From: Onthophagus taurus
Lineage: Eukaryota; Arthropoda; Insecta; Coleoptera; Scarabaeidae
Assembly: GCF_036711975.1 (NCBI RefSeq)
Contig: NC_091973.1
Span: 3,410,001-3,474,000, forward strand
DNA length: 64,000 bases
Direction: 5' to 3'
How positions within the stretch are numbered: position 1 is the stretch's first letter; the number at the start of each line of letters is the position of its first letter. Below the pieces are notes generated by a model. That model ran no database searches. It saw only the letters and a program-made list of their open reading frames with translations, and had not been told where the DNA came from. The translations under genes were made by a program, and so were the position numbers. Positions 34,301 through 45,694 of the stretch are shown here, one piece after another.

Positions 34301-37300
34301 CACTTCTTCGTTTAATGCTAGTCACTAGAAGTAGATCAGAAAACAAAAACAACGCTCTTTCTTTTCTCGCACCTCCCCCAGCCGTCATATTAACCAAATC
34401 ATGTCTCAAATACTGCCTGTCGTTTGATACTAATTCTATTAACCCTTCAATTAATCCTTCGATTTCCCTGAGCTGTTCTAATTCAAGCGTTTCACGTTCC
34501 GTACAATTTATTTTTAAAAGTTGTTCATGAATTACTCTTTCCGCGCTTAAGAGGAGGGCATGATCCGGATGTGATGGATCAGTATGTTTTAGCAGTCGTT
34601 GCAACAACAATTCGTATTTTGGAAACTTTTGAACTGGTTTTATTAATAATGAATCTAAGGCCAATTTTCCTTTATGTTCTCTGGTCATTGCCTAAAATGA
34701 TTTATTTATGTAATTAATATATAATATATGAGTTTCGTGAGGAATGGTACATACGATAATATGTTATAGATTTGTTCATTTTAAGTAGAAAAGTTAATGC
34801 ATAAATTGATTTATTGGAATGTGTACATAAAATATCGAAATTCTTCGCCTAACTCGATGCACTTGGCTGATCTCTTGAAGATCAGGTCTCTCTGGTAGTC
34901 AAAGGAATATCTTCTAACAGTATTGGAAAGTCATTGCGCAATAACTCTAAATATCTGTCCGTTGTTAGACACTCGGGTGGTACGAAAGGACCAATTAAGT
35001 TATTGGTAATCATTCCACACCATACATTCACAAAGAATTTTACAGGAACCAAGGGGCGGTTAGTTATCCACAAAATTCCAATCTTCTGGCAAAGTCTGTT
35101 GGTTCAAGGTGTTGTACTGATTGAACATGGAATAGATACAAACCATGAGTACGCAATGTTCTCAAGAGGAACACCAAGACGAGCAGAAAGTCTTGGTTGA
35201 AATTTGTTCAACTTCATTCAGAGTTTGCACACCTGCCATATTTGGAACAGAATTGGTTTCATGTAATCTGTTGAATGTTCGAGTAAATGCTAGAATCTGC
35301 TAATTCTGGTAACATTCGGTTAGGAAACATTTGGATTACAGAAACCGTAACAAAACAGCATATTTTGCACGAGTCAATATAATAATAATAATAGAGTCAA
35401 TATGCATTATCTGGTTGTATCTCAGTTACCTTAGGAACTTTTCTGCTTAAAATGAACAAATCTATAACATATTAAAAAGATGTTTATTTACCTCTAAAAA
35501 TCTTGCAAAGGCTGGTTTCGATTGTTGAGCATTTTTAATAATTTCTCTTGCCCTCTTTGAATTGTTTATGTAATTGGCGTAGGCATCAACTACTTCAGGT
35601 TTAGAAAACTGAATAAAGATAGAATATAAGTAATTTGAGTTATAAATGAATAAAATCGAGTTATACCATGTCAAGAAAGACATCTCCGAGTTTTTGCTTT
35701 TTATCCCAATGGTCATGTCGTTTCTTAAGTTCGTCCAAAAAGAGTTGATGATGGGCCAAAATGGCAGGTACCTACAGGAAAGCTTTCGGGATATCCAAAT
35801 GAATAACGAAGGTTGTAAAATTACCTGGAAGAAAATTTCGTCGACGAGAGAGGCATCGAGAAGGCCGGAGTTCTCTGGATTTTTGAGCGGTTCCAAGTAT
35901 TTCTGTAACGTAAATATTGACGTCAATTTAATTCCTAATAGAAAAAGGATGATTTTAATGAAACACTCACCGTTACGAGAATCTGCAGCGACTCGACGTA
36001 CGTCCTTTCGTTGTCATAAAGCTCGACAACCACGTGTGTCCTCGTATCCTGCAAAATAAACGATATTGGTTTTTGTGTTTTTCATTTTACGTCGCGATGA
36101 CGACGGTGTCATTGTTGTTCACCAGGGGGTTCGTTCGGATGGTGGACACATAGTGGGCGTCATCTTCACTATCATCTACGGTCGTTGTACAGTTTTCAAG
36201 TTTTAGGCGCAAAGCGCGCCTTGCGCTAGACCCGCTCATTTAAACATAGCGAGTCACTCAGCTGCCACACCTTACAATCATGTCGCAGGATCGAAACGCT
36301 AAACAACCGACGCCTTGCGTCGACGCATTGCGTCCCGACGCCGAGGGACGTCGACGAACGGGGGCGCCGATTCGTTGCTACGCAACGCGAACTTTAAGAA
36401 TTTCGAATGCTTTCCTTACGTTCCAATGCTACCAGAAATACCTTTCCTCATTCACTTCTCCAACAAATTTTTAAGATACAATTCATAAACGTTTCTTTTC
36501 TTTTTCATTTTAATACAAAAATTTATTTGATAAAATTAATTTTTTAAATAGATTTTTATTAATTTTAGTTCTACCGGTTTCGATTCATTTAGAATCATCC
36601 TCAGGAATACGTCATTTTGAATAAAGTATCGTTTAACCGTTAGTTTTATGTTTTTTCGAACATGTTGGTGGAATGAAAATATTTAGTTTAATTCAAAATG
36701 GCGTGTTCCTGAAGATGATTCTAAATGAATCGAAACCGGTAGAATTAAATTAAAATTTTGTTGATTTTAACTTTATAAATTGTTTTATGGTGTCTATAAT
36801 ATTATATTGTCTATAATATAATATTATACTATTATTATTTTAATAAAAAAATTTATTTGATAATATTAATTTTTTAAATAGATTTTTATTAATTTTAGTT
36901 CTACCGGTTTCGATTCATTTTAAAATCATCATCAGGAACACGTCATTTTGAATAAAGTATCGTTTAACCGTTAGTTTTATGTTTTTTTCGAACACGGTGG
37001 TGGAATGAAAATATTTAGTTTAATTCAAAATGGCGTGTTCCTGAAGATGATTCTAAATGAATCGAAACCGGTAGAATTAAATTAAAAATTTGTTGATTTT
37101 AACTTTATGAATTGTTTTATGGTGTCTATAATATTGTTAATTGTGCGGTAAAACAAGAATTCGAGACAAAGGAAGTTGTCCGAGCTCTTAGAACCATTCG
37201 GCTGGCGCCGAAGTTTCTTAAATATTTGCTTTAATCATTACCACTTTCTCTGTATAATTACAGTGAAAACCAGTTTTATACTAAGAAACTGCTGTTGGGC

Positions 37301-39181
37301 GGGTTCTTGTTATGGAGTGTTTTGAATTAGCTCTGGGGCTAACGACCAGTTGATTATTGAAAATTGGGTTAAAACATTTTTTAAATTGAATTGAAATTTG
37401 TTTGTGTTATCATTTACTTACGTGATTGATTGCGTTTTCATTGCGTTTACGCTAAAGTGACCTTGGTCTATAATAAGTTTTCTTGATTACTAACGCATAG
37501 TTAGAATTCTAATACACTTACTCTGAACTAAAACTGGGTTTTTATTGACACACTTTATTGGTTATTAAAGAAGAATTGGTAAAAAAAAATTACTTACATT
37601 ATGCTTTTGTAATCCACTTTCCGATATTAATTGTTCAGAACTTCCTCTAAGAAGGCGATCAATTTCGTTGGTATTCTGGTCCGCGGATACAAGTCCTTCC
37701 AATTTGGAAGGACTTGATGTAGTCCTCTGGTGACTAATCACTAACTTTTGGTCTAATTCACTAAGTAAACTGGCATGGGTAGTTCCGGAATCTGCACTGA
37801 CTTTTCTTTTTGAAACGACGGGTTTTCCAGGATGAGGTTGAGCAGACCTGGCACGTGTCGCACCCGGAGAAAGCTCCTCCAAAAATTTAAGATCGCTGTA
37901 TTGATTTTTCCTCACTTCCGGCTTTTTCATCTCAGCTTCGAGCATCTGCCCATAAGGACCCCTTAAAGGTCGCTTGTAATATCGCCTAGGAACGTGCGGA
38001 TCTAACCTGCTTTCCGAATCCGATACATCGGAAACGTTGAATTTATCCGATTTTCGATCGCTGGTTTGATCCGGTTCCGATTCCGAAAAAGAATCAACTC
38101 GAAGTAGGGTTTTTTTGGTGATTTTGAGTCGGTGAGGGTCGGGCCAATCGAGGGTTTGGCCATCATCTGGGCTGATGGGTTCGATGGATGTATCGTCGGG
38201 TATGGAGTCGTTGTTAATTTGCAGTTTGGGTATGTCGGATTCTTCTTGGAAAACCGCTTGGGGGATGGCGGATTCTTCTTCGTTGGGCCATTGGGAAATG
38301 TACATCCCTTTGCGGCGTTTGGATTTGTCTCGTTTTTTCTTCTTCTCGAATTCGTTTTCGGGTGGGATGGAGAGCGGTTGGGTTGGGTTGGGTTGGACGT
38401 CGAGGGTGGTTTGGCGATGTTTTGGTCTTGGGAGGGTGTATTCTGCGTGAGTTACGCAATCGGGATTGTTTTGGGTGCGTCTTCTTACGTATTTTTTGTC
38501 GTCGGCTGAGTAGTCGACTTGGGAGAAAGAAGCGCTTCGGATGGGGAGGGTGCAGGTTGGGATGAAGGTTGAGGATGTGGAGGAGGGTGAAGATTGTGTG
38601 GGGGAATTAGGGGTGTCGGAGGTGTTTGGTGTGTCTGATGGGATTTGGGGCTCCGGGGGGGATTTGTTCGGCTGGGGGTGGTGTCTGGTGCGTGGCGGAG
38701 GGACGGGTACTCGCTTGAGGCGATCGGAGAGCTCGCGGAGGCGTTGCTCATTGTTGTTGTCCTTCTTGTCTCGCACTTTGCCGGCGTTGGTACCTCGGTT
38801 GCCGCCGAAGCGGAATCTCGGGAGCCGATCCAGGTTGGCAGGGTCCACAGTCTGAAGGTACCCGCACTCGCAAACGCGGGCATAAGCCGGAGGCCGGAAG
38901 CCGCGTCTCTTCAGCTGGTTCTTGATGAGGGCCTTAGTGGAGCATAACACTTGGTCGCACACTATCGCCCGCTCGGACAGCTCTGACGTAGCATCCTCGG
39001 CCATCCTCACTCTATTTACGCACCTAAATATATCGTTGCTATTAATAGGCGCGGCGTCCGCGGCAGTGTGCCAACAGCATCGGGAACGGTATCTCGGGCC
39101 CGCTCCCGGCGGAGGCGGCGACACGGCTCCCAGACGGATCCCGTAGCGCACGGATCCGACCGTCACGTACCTAAGCGCCAT
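28322..39181 (-). CDS. Rho guanine nucleotide exchange factor, ARHGEF17 (TEM4) type
   Basis: Rho-family GTPase activator acting at the actin cortex and junctions. Exons (minus strand, 5' to 3'): 39181-37598, 36048-35971, 35902-35825, 35771-35667, 35608-35492, 34691-33964, 33906-33556, 33507-33202, 29229-29162, 29102-28779, 28725-28322; about 1380 aa, every junction in phase. The first 528 residues are low-complexity, rich in P, S and R. The DH domain starts near residue 530 (ELYDNERTYVESLQ) and includes the CR3-like LLIKPVQKFPKYELLLQRLL. The PH region has RKERALFLFSDLLLVTSIKR. The C-terminal beta-propeller has TMWLGTEDGCIHIY, LWCGCGNTMKV, LLWAGTSAGVILTVPLP and ends GREDSTNHLLLWNI, matching ARHGEF17 better than ARHGEF10. 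The ATG at 39181 is the first in the frame; an internal ATG (MAEDATSELSER) near 39002 after a TTTAG is an alternative start. Confidence 0.9.
29360..32640. repeat. Satellite array 2, monomer about 427 bp, inside an ARHGEF17-type intron
   Basis: Same monomer as array 1. The landmark TGTATCAAGCAGAATTAGG recurs at about 29952, 30378, 30806, 31233, 31660, 32086 and 32513, spacing 426-428 bp, far more regular than array 1. Edges at both ends are diverged partial monomers, and degenerate sequence continues to about 33030. It fills most of the 4-kb intron 29230-33201. Confidence 0.93.
32641..33201. other. Degenerate satellite edge and intron remainder
   Basis: Sequence rich in words of the neighbouring satellite (ATTTCTAGGAATTT-like, GATTTCAAAAGATT) but without clean periodicity, then AT-rich intron. 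A short CTGAAGATGGCGA...GTCGAAA string near 33078 resembles the hammerhead-like motif discussed for 36.5-37.1 kb, but weakly. Confidence 0.5.
34740..35290 (-). pseudogene. Decayed mariner/Tc1-type transposase fragment in a RhoGEF intron
   Basis: Minus-strand codons read VPVKFFVNVWCGMITNNLIG, then YLELLRNDFPILLEDIPL, the middle of DDE_3-type transposases common in insects. Upstream, in shifted frames, RLSARLGVPLEN can be read. Stops and frameshifts make it inactive. It lies wholly in the intron 34692-35491. Confidence 0.7.
36123..36239 (-). CDS. Candidate alternative first exon of the ARHGEF17-type gene
   Basis: Minus-strand ATG at 36239 opens MSGSSARRALRLKLENC, then TTTVDDSEDDAHYVSTIRTN, in CG-rich sequence unlike the surrounding intron. 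A GTGAAC donor at 36122 would leave phase 0, which fits the first DH exon (36048-35971) directly, giving a short isoform without the 528-residue N-terminus. The donor is weak and the frame remains open to a stop at about 36081, so this is a hypothesis. CG-rich sequence upstream to about 36400 could be its promoter. Confidence 0.4.
36500..37140. repeat. Duplicated about 320-bp repeat with paired hammerhead-like motifs
   Basis: Copy 1 (about 36515-36810) and copy 2 (about 36838-37140) are near-identical direct repeats. Each contains an inverted pair of the motif CTGAAGATGATTCTAAATGA followed by ATCGAAACCGGTAGAA, at 36568-36608 (minus), 36704-36755 (plus), 36898-36942 (minus) and 37034-37078 (plus). 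The repeats sit in the first large intron of the RhoGEF gene. Confidence 0.8.
37141..37597. other. RhoGEF intron sequence near exon 1 donor
   Basis: No feature recognised. Confidence 0.5.
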
Positions 39182-39760
39182 TCGAAAGAATTACTACTCT
39201 CTCGCGCGTTAAAACGGAGGACTTTACTTACTTTTTCGTGGCGGCGCGCGTCGTTTCTTCCGACGACGTCCACGCACCGTCGCCGGTTTCGGACTCTGGG
39301 TCGTCGGACATTTGGACGGTTGAAGCCGCTTCGAGTGACGCCGAGGATCATCTCGGGTCTTGGGCCTCCGCTTCTGCCACCGTTTCCACCGCGGACATAT
39401 TGGGGCCACGCGGCGCGGTACCACCGCTACAGCGCGTCGTGAAAACGTCGCGTACGTCTTCTTCGTCGTCCGTCGTAAGGCCGCGAACGGTCGGCCGCGC
39501 CCGAGGTTACAACGACCTATGCGGTTACCGTCTCACCACCGCGCCGCGCGCGGCGAACGGTGAGAGCCCCCGAAGAAATCGCGATCGTCCAAGGTGGGGG
39601 TAACCTCCTCCGCTTGTCCGCTAGTCAGCTTCTTCTTCACTCCTCCACTTCTTCTGACTTCTCCACGCTTCTCCGTTCACCGGTACCCGATACGCACCCG
39701 GTACACCCGATCTCTTGGTTCATCTTGGGTTTTATGGTGAATGGTGTGCACTATTTGAAA
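39182..39760 (-). promoter_or_regulatory. CG-rich upstream region of the ARHGEF17-type gene
   Basis: Together with exon 1 this is the most CG-dense stretch of the window. It is directly upstream of the ATG at 39181 and has open frames in several directions because stops are rare in GC-rich DNA. It is probably 5' untranslated region and promoter; no TATA box was identified. Confidence 0.45.
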
Positions 39761-40409
39761 TATCAGACGGACTCGTATGAGTACTACTCGTTTCGTTTTA
39801 AGGATTTTATTTGAGGATTTATCAAAAAAATTTATTTAATTAAATCATTTTTATTGACTTCCGAACTGATGACAATATAAATAATTAGACTTTTTTATAA
39901 ATATTTAGCGAATAATTTGTGTCGTAACAATTTTGCTTAGTAACAATATCTCGAGGTTCTAGTACTTTGTCCATTTGTTAAATCCTATGTACAGTGACTT
40001 ACTGCAGTGTTGTGTCGCCCTTGGATTTGGATCCTCTTTTTTTTTTAATCTGCATTGGTACATCAACATTGAAATATAATTATGTACATTTTACGTGTAA
40101 CACTTAGCGAATACGAAAGTAAGTCGAACGCAAGTAGGAAGGTGAACGGAACCGATAAAGCTGAAGTTGTACTTTTTATTGATTAGAATTGGCTTGCGGC
40201 TATCGGCGAAGCCATTTCTAAGCGTGAGTTATACTTTTATTTTCGGACGGGTGACGTATTTACGTTCAATCACATCGAATGTGTAAAGTACAAAATGAAG
40301 GTTATCGCACGCGGTTTTTATCACGTACAAAAATGACAAATAACACGTGTCCTTGCTTCTACTCCCGCTCTTTGTCGCTACTGATGCTGTTGTCAAAGGT
40401 ATGCATGTA
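39761..40409. other. Intergenic sequence upstream of the ARHGEF17-type gene
   Basis: AT-rich; nothing recognised before the mariner-like element at 40410. Confidence 0.5.
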
Positions 40410-41247
40410 CAGGATGGTTCATTTAACGTTATCTCGAACATTTTTTGACCTTGACCTTATTTTCAAGGTTATATGAAGGTCACGACCAATTTTTTAAATA
40501 ATACTTTATATATTTTATTCTAAAATCTGAATCTGTGTATAAAAGTAAAATAATTAAAAAAAAAAAATTAAAAAATTAACTAACGTTTATAATCTAACAA
40601 AAACAAATAAGATTTATTTCCTACCCGCTTCGATACATTGTCTTTAATTCTTAGAATAATATTTAAGAATGCTCAACAAAAAAAATCCAGAAGAGTTTCA
40701 ACGATCTTGGTCGGTTAATGTTTGGTGTGGCATAATTGGTGATAAATTGATCGGTGCATACTTTATTGATGGCTAATTGTAGATTTGAGCAGGGAACAAA
40801 AACAAAATATGTGGCTGCAAAATGACCACATTTTTCACATAGATCGAGATTATGCTTGATTTAACCTGATTTAACACTTCTTAATTTTGTTCCGCCAGAA
40901 AACATGAAAGAGCGTGTAAGAAATGCATGCAGAAATAGTAACCAAGAAAACCTTTTAAGATGTAAAGAAAGTTTTAGTAGAAGGATTAATAAATGTATTG
41001 AAGTGGTTGGGGAAATATTTGAACATTTATTATAAATTTTATACTTGTTGATTAATAGTATAGTTTAATAAATGATATTTAAAACTATTTGAATAAAAAA
41101 ATTATTTAGATTTTGTCTACTTGTAATTTTTTTTAAATTATTTTACTTTTATCCATTTAAAAAAAATTGGTCGTGACCTTCAAATAACCTTGAAAATAAG
41201 TTTCTCCTTTCGCACTTTCATTTGGTTAATTTTTATGGACCACCTGT
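40410..41247. mobile_element. 838-bp decayed mariner-type element
   Basis: Ends CAGGATGGTTCATTTAACG and (complement of right end) CAGGTGGTCCATAAAAATTA, both against TA. Inner inverted segments share TTTTCAAGGTTAT and GAAGGTCACGACCAATTTTT. The interior has plus-strand transposase scraps: WSVNVWCGIIGDKLIGAYF, then NFVPPENMKERVRNACRN, then RINKCIEVVGEIFEHLL, the usual C-terminus of this family, with internal deletions. Inactive. Confidence 0.8.
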
Positions 41248-41942
41248 ATACGCTTCAAACAGTTAAGATACCGTTCCCGAAAGGAAATGAGGAACGCAGC
41301 ACGATATCGACCGTTCGAAATGATTCGTTGTTATGTTCTATAATGCAGTATTATTGTCAATAGGTGACACACACTTTTATGGAGAATGATCTTTCACATT
41401 TTCATTAATTTAAATTTTTTAAATAACTCATCAACGGATAACGTGATTAAGTAATAAGTCGATATCGCCAGCGAAGTAATGTAGATTTAATTTTCAAACA
41501 TTTACCGACATAGGTTCGTTCTCTCAACAATGTAAATAAACTGTAACAAGTCATAAATTGTATCGTATATTTATAGACTATATATACTATATAAAAGCAT
41601 CGTCAAGCACTTTGAATTGTGTTTAATAGAAAGCATTATAAACTTAAGCTATCGTATTAATAAATTGTATTTATATTCCCATTTATCCTTTTAACGTGAC
41701 GGTGTAACGCCCTTTCCGTTTCAGAAGGAAGGAAAACGTTCGTTTTTTTATGTATGTATATAAAAAATACCCGAAGCGGAGTTCAGAAACGAAATTTTTC
41801 GAAAAATGATGGCGTGGCGTTACCTTGTAAATTCTCTGGGTTCCGTCTTTTGTACAACATACACGCGCTCCTATCACTTATAGTTTTAATATTCAGAGAA
41901 CTCTGCATCTAATTATCACAATTATATCGCAAAAAAACCGTT
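41248..41942. other. Intergenic; probable tipE 3' untranslated region
   Basis: AT-rich, no coding sequence recognised. The right part lies immediately downstream of the predicted tipE stop. Confidence 0.4.
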
Positions 41943-44900
41943 TTACATCGAGCTCGCTTGTTCCGGCGACAGCTCTGAAGTGTTAGAAAATTTAAAATCC
42001 ATAGGATTTGTAAACGCTCTTGTACAGTCCAATGCATTAGGAAACGGCCCGGCAAATTTGCACACGTACTGAGGTTTTTGGTACGAATCTGAACCGTATT
42101 GTGCCCTATTCAAAGGTTGTCGAAGCGCTACATCGTTGAGCAGTCTATTAAGATATATATTTACATCTAATGCATCACTTTGGTTGTCGTCCAGGACTGT
42201 ATTTTTTTTTGTTCTAAAATATTGGTATAGTACTACGTTTTTATCCTATTAGAATTTTTTTCTTGTGCGATTCTGATTCTCACGAACGAAAACTAAACGA
42301 GAGATGACGCGCCTTTATTATTATTTAAACTCTTTATCCACGTTGGCTGGTGACGAGAGAAAGTTTACATCGGTGCAAGTACAAGCAAATATTATTAGTA
42401 TTTATTATTATAGTTTCATTAGTGTTCCCCGAAATTTTTGAATCATAATAGTGACTATTAAGGTATTTCTTTTTTCTCAAGTTTTTACGTTACCAAGCGA
42501 CGATTTTATATGTAGTTATTTCTGTTTCAAAAAATAAGGCGTTGCATTGTATTAGATGTCAGCGATGGGACCCGCATTTATTGAAATACTCGTCGTTATG
42601 GTTCTCTCAATATTTCTGCAACAAAAAATTTCATTTCTTTAATAAACTAATTAAATATCAAGATATATATGTATATTAAGGCAACCTCAAAAATATTTAT
42701 TTTATACCAGTGTATAGCGCCACCTAGTTTTTTGGTTTGAAATGTCTTAAATTGCTACCATACTATTCAGAGGGAAATTAAAATTGTGTTATTTCAAAAA
42801 AAGTTAATAATAAAAGTTGTGTGTAATTTAATTCTAAACAAATATTGTAAACAAAAAAATTTGGTATCATAAATAATTATTAAGATAACCTCAAAAATAT
42901 TTATTTTTATACCAGTATATAGCACCACCTGGTGGAGATATGACGAAATTTTATTAAAATATTCGATTTGAAATCTCATTATAAACAAATATTATATGAA
43001 ACACTTTTCGATAAATATAATAATTTGGTTTGCAATATTTTTCACAGAGAAATAAAAACTGTGTTATTTCAAAAAAAGTTAATAATAAAAGTTGTGTGTA
43101 ATTTAATTCTAAACAAATATTGTAAACAAAAAAATTTGGTATCATAAATAATTATTAAGATAACCTCAAAAATATTCATTTTTATACCAGTATATAGCAC
43201 CACCTGGTGGAGATATCACGAAATTTTATTAAAATATTCGATTTGAAATCTCATTATAAACAAATATTATATGAAACACTTTTCGATAAATATAATAATT
43301 TGGTTTGCAATATTTTTCACAGAGAAATAAAAACTGTGTTATTTCAAAAAATGTTATTAATAAAAGTTGTGCGTAATTTAATTTTAAACAAATATTGTAA
43401 ATAAAAAAATTTGGTATCACAAATAATTATTAAGATAACCTCAGAAATATTAATATATATATACAGGTGTCCTGTATCTTCCGGATCAGAGCATTATACG
43501 GTTGAAGTATATAAATATTTCTTCTTATAAATCGTTCATAACACGTTTCTCACGTATACTCACCAATAAATTCGACACGGAAAGAGAAATAACCTTTTTC
43601 CGTAAATTCGTGAATAATGTATCCTTCAACCGTATAATGCTCGGATCGAGAAGAAAGTTTTATTTATTAAAAATTTGTTTATATACGACGTACCCTTGTA
43701 TGGAGATTGAATTGACAACTCCGTCCGCCAAACTTTCCCTGCTGATTTCATCAGCCATAGCGACGACAAAATTGTGACCAAATCCAGCAATGTCTTCGCG
43801 AAAAGCTTCACTGGCAGGAGTAAGTACGCCACTAGCAGGTTGGAGAACGGTTTCCTGCACACTTTCGCCTTCGACGTCCATCTCTTCTGCGTTGTTTTTA
43901 AGCGGCGTTTTCTCGTCGTCGTCATTGTAGATCTTGAAGTACGCGAAGGTCAGGTAGATGACGGACAATATAAAGGACGGGATCGGAATTGCCATCGCGT
44001 ACACTAGGTTCATGTACACTTGCCACATGTCCAGGTCGGTGATTACCAGGCCCGGATCGACCCTGCTGTAGTAGCAGGAAAAGTTCGTACCCAAGTCTTG
44101 GTACCGCTGGTAAAAGATGCTACAATTTAGCATCGGTGGGTATCCGCAGCCTTTTACATTTGGAAAAAGCTTGGCTCCCGTGTAATACCATTCGGAGCTG
44201 TCACCCATCAATCCCGTAGGCTCCACCTCATTAGGGTAGTCTTCTTCATCCTCTTTCCTATTAAATAATAAAAAAATTGTAAATATTCGTTAAAACAAAA
44301 AAGAGTTGTTTACAGATTTCGTTAGAGGTCAATGGTGACCTATTGATTGCAATGAATTTTATATGCAGAGATATTTTTGTGGACAAAGAAAACTATCAAT
44401 TTTTTGTTTGGAAACAAAACGGAAATAGAATTCAAGGAAACCTTTAATAGTATTAACCTTACCAAACCACTTTATTTCCTAAATTAATAATTAATAAATG
44501 TAATAAATGTGTGATATTTTCGCAAAGTGTGTCAACAAGTAAATGAATTCAAAATGAAGTTGTTATTGTCGAAATGAACGATCTTTATGAAATGACTTAA
44601 TGAGGTCGGAAGGGCATCTGCAGTAGTGGTATTTTCCTGCGGAATGTTGATAACGAGCGGTGACCTGATTTCAAAAATAACTGGCACACTCGTGAAAGCA
44701 AAGAAACGTATCCGTAAATGGATCATCAAAGTTTGTAAAGAGTAAATTTACATGTAATCGTAGTCATCCCTGAGGAGGGATCTTTCTTCCCTGGCTGAGG
44801 TAAATTCCGTGGTGGACGTCACGCCGGTTGAGTTCTCGGTGACGTTTCTTTTGTAGTTAACACGGAGTTGGCTGCAGGTGTAAATCTCCTTGGTGCAGCC

Positions 44901-45140
44901 TTCCCTGCACGAGGTCCAGGTGCAGTTGGAGGCACCCTGTCGTTTCTCGTTATCAACTGTCACGCACAGTGCCGGCGTTTCGTCGAACTCCATGAAGATA
45001 GTGGTAAACGCGGGATCGATGACGAAAGGCACGAGGAATAAGAAAGAGAACAAACTGAACGTCCCGAGCAGTACGAAGAAGGCGGTGATGTAGAAGAGGA
45101 GCTTTTGCTTCCAAGTTTGCTTGTTAGCTTGCTCACCCAT
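41943..45140 (-). CDS. tipE: TipE sodium-channel auxiliary subunit
   Basis: TipE raises expression and changes inactivation of the insect voltage-gated sodium channel Para, at the neuronal plasma membrane. Exons (minus): 45140-44752, 44257-43694, 42213-41943; about 407 aa, in phase. The N-terminus has KQKLLFYITAFFVLLGTFSL and FLFLVPFVIDPAFTTIF, giving the first membrane segment at about residues 14-40. A long extracellular loop follows with SNCTWTSCREGCTKEIYTCS, several N-glycosylation sites and GCGYPPMLNCSIFYQRY. The second membrane segment is LVYAMAIPIPSFILSVIYL. The cytoplasmic end MADEISRESLADGVVNSISI corresponds to the Drosophila TipE tail. The last exon (QPLNRAQYGSDS... to SPEQASSM) does not resemble the Drosophila C-terminus I recall; it is placed here on frame and strand alone. 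Without it the protein would end soon after exon 2. Confidence 0.88.
42676..43440. repeat. Tandem repeat, about 275-bp unit, in a tipE intron
   Basis: Units start TTAAGATAACCTCAAAAATA at about 42882 and 43157, with a truncated unit from 42676 and a stub at 43430. The two full units are almost identical; ACCACCTGGTGG is a short palindrome in each. Non-coding. Confidence 0.88.
43481..43648. mobile_element. Short foldback element in a tipE intron
   Basis: AGAGCATTATACGGTTGAAG at the left pairs with CTTCAACCGTATAATGCTC at the right, with weaker pairing inward. About 168 bp; MITE-like. Ends 45 bp from the tipE exon 2 donor. Confidence 0.65.
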
Positions 45141-45694
45141 CGTTGCGGCGCGAGCGGTCCCTTAATCTTGCACCCCACCATCTGATAGCGTGAACACCTT
45201 TACATAGTCAGAAGCGTCCTCGCGCACCGTCTTTCGAAAATAGGTTCACCCGAGTCAACCGACTGTCGCTTGACATACTATTCAGGGATACTGCAGTCAG
45301 AGACTGGTGGGTTAGAGGTTATCGATTTTGACGAAGGCTTACGCCAGATGTCTCCCGCTGACCGCGCTTTACGTCAAACGGCGGCGCCTGGCAATTATCA
45401 AACCTTCTGTAACGACTATCACAATCAGAGGTAAGTACTCGCGGAGCGATGAAATCGCATCGATGACGGTTTGTGGTGGCGTTTCGCGAATTTTTTAATC
45501 ACGATTTTCTACACTTTGTTAAACGTTGGAACGCGCAATATTGATTTCGAAACCGCAGTGTTATTGATTACCCCGGCGGAGTAACGACGAGGGTCGTTGG
45601 CGGCGGTGGCGGTGGTGGTTGTGACGTATGCAGCGACACCGTCGCATATTTTCGCTAGTCCTCCTGGTCGCGCTACTCCTCCAGCTTTCGCGAA
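45141..45694. promoter_or_regulatory. Shared upstream region between tipE and the next TipE-family gene
   Basis: The two genes diverge with 554 bp between start codons. The sequence is GC-richer than its surroundings and includes GGTGGCGGTGGTGGTTGTGA near 45605. Likely holds both promoters; no defined element recognised. Confidence 0.5.

Noticed and set aside
38132-39603. Several long open frames on the plus strand opposite ARHGEF17 exon 1 and in the CG-rich upstream region
   Set aside because: They are opposite or out of phase with a convincing coding exon; GC-rich DNA has few stops. Their translations are low-complexity, with no domain.
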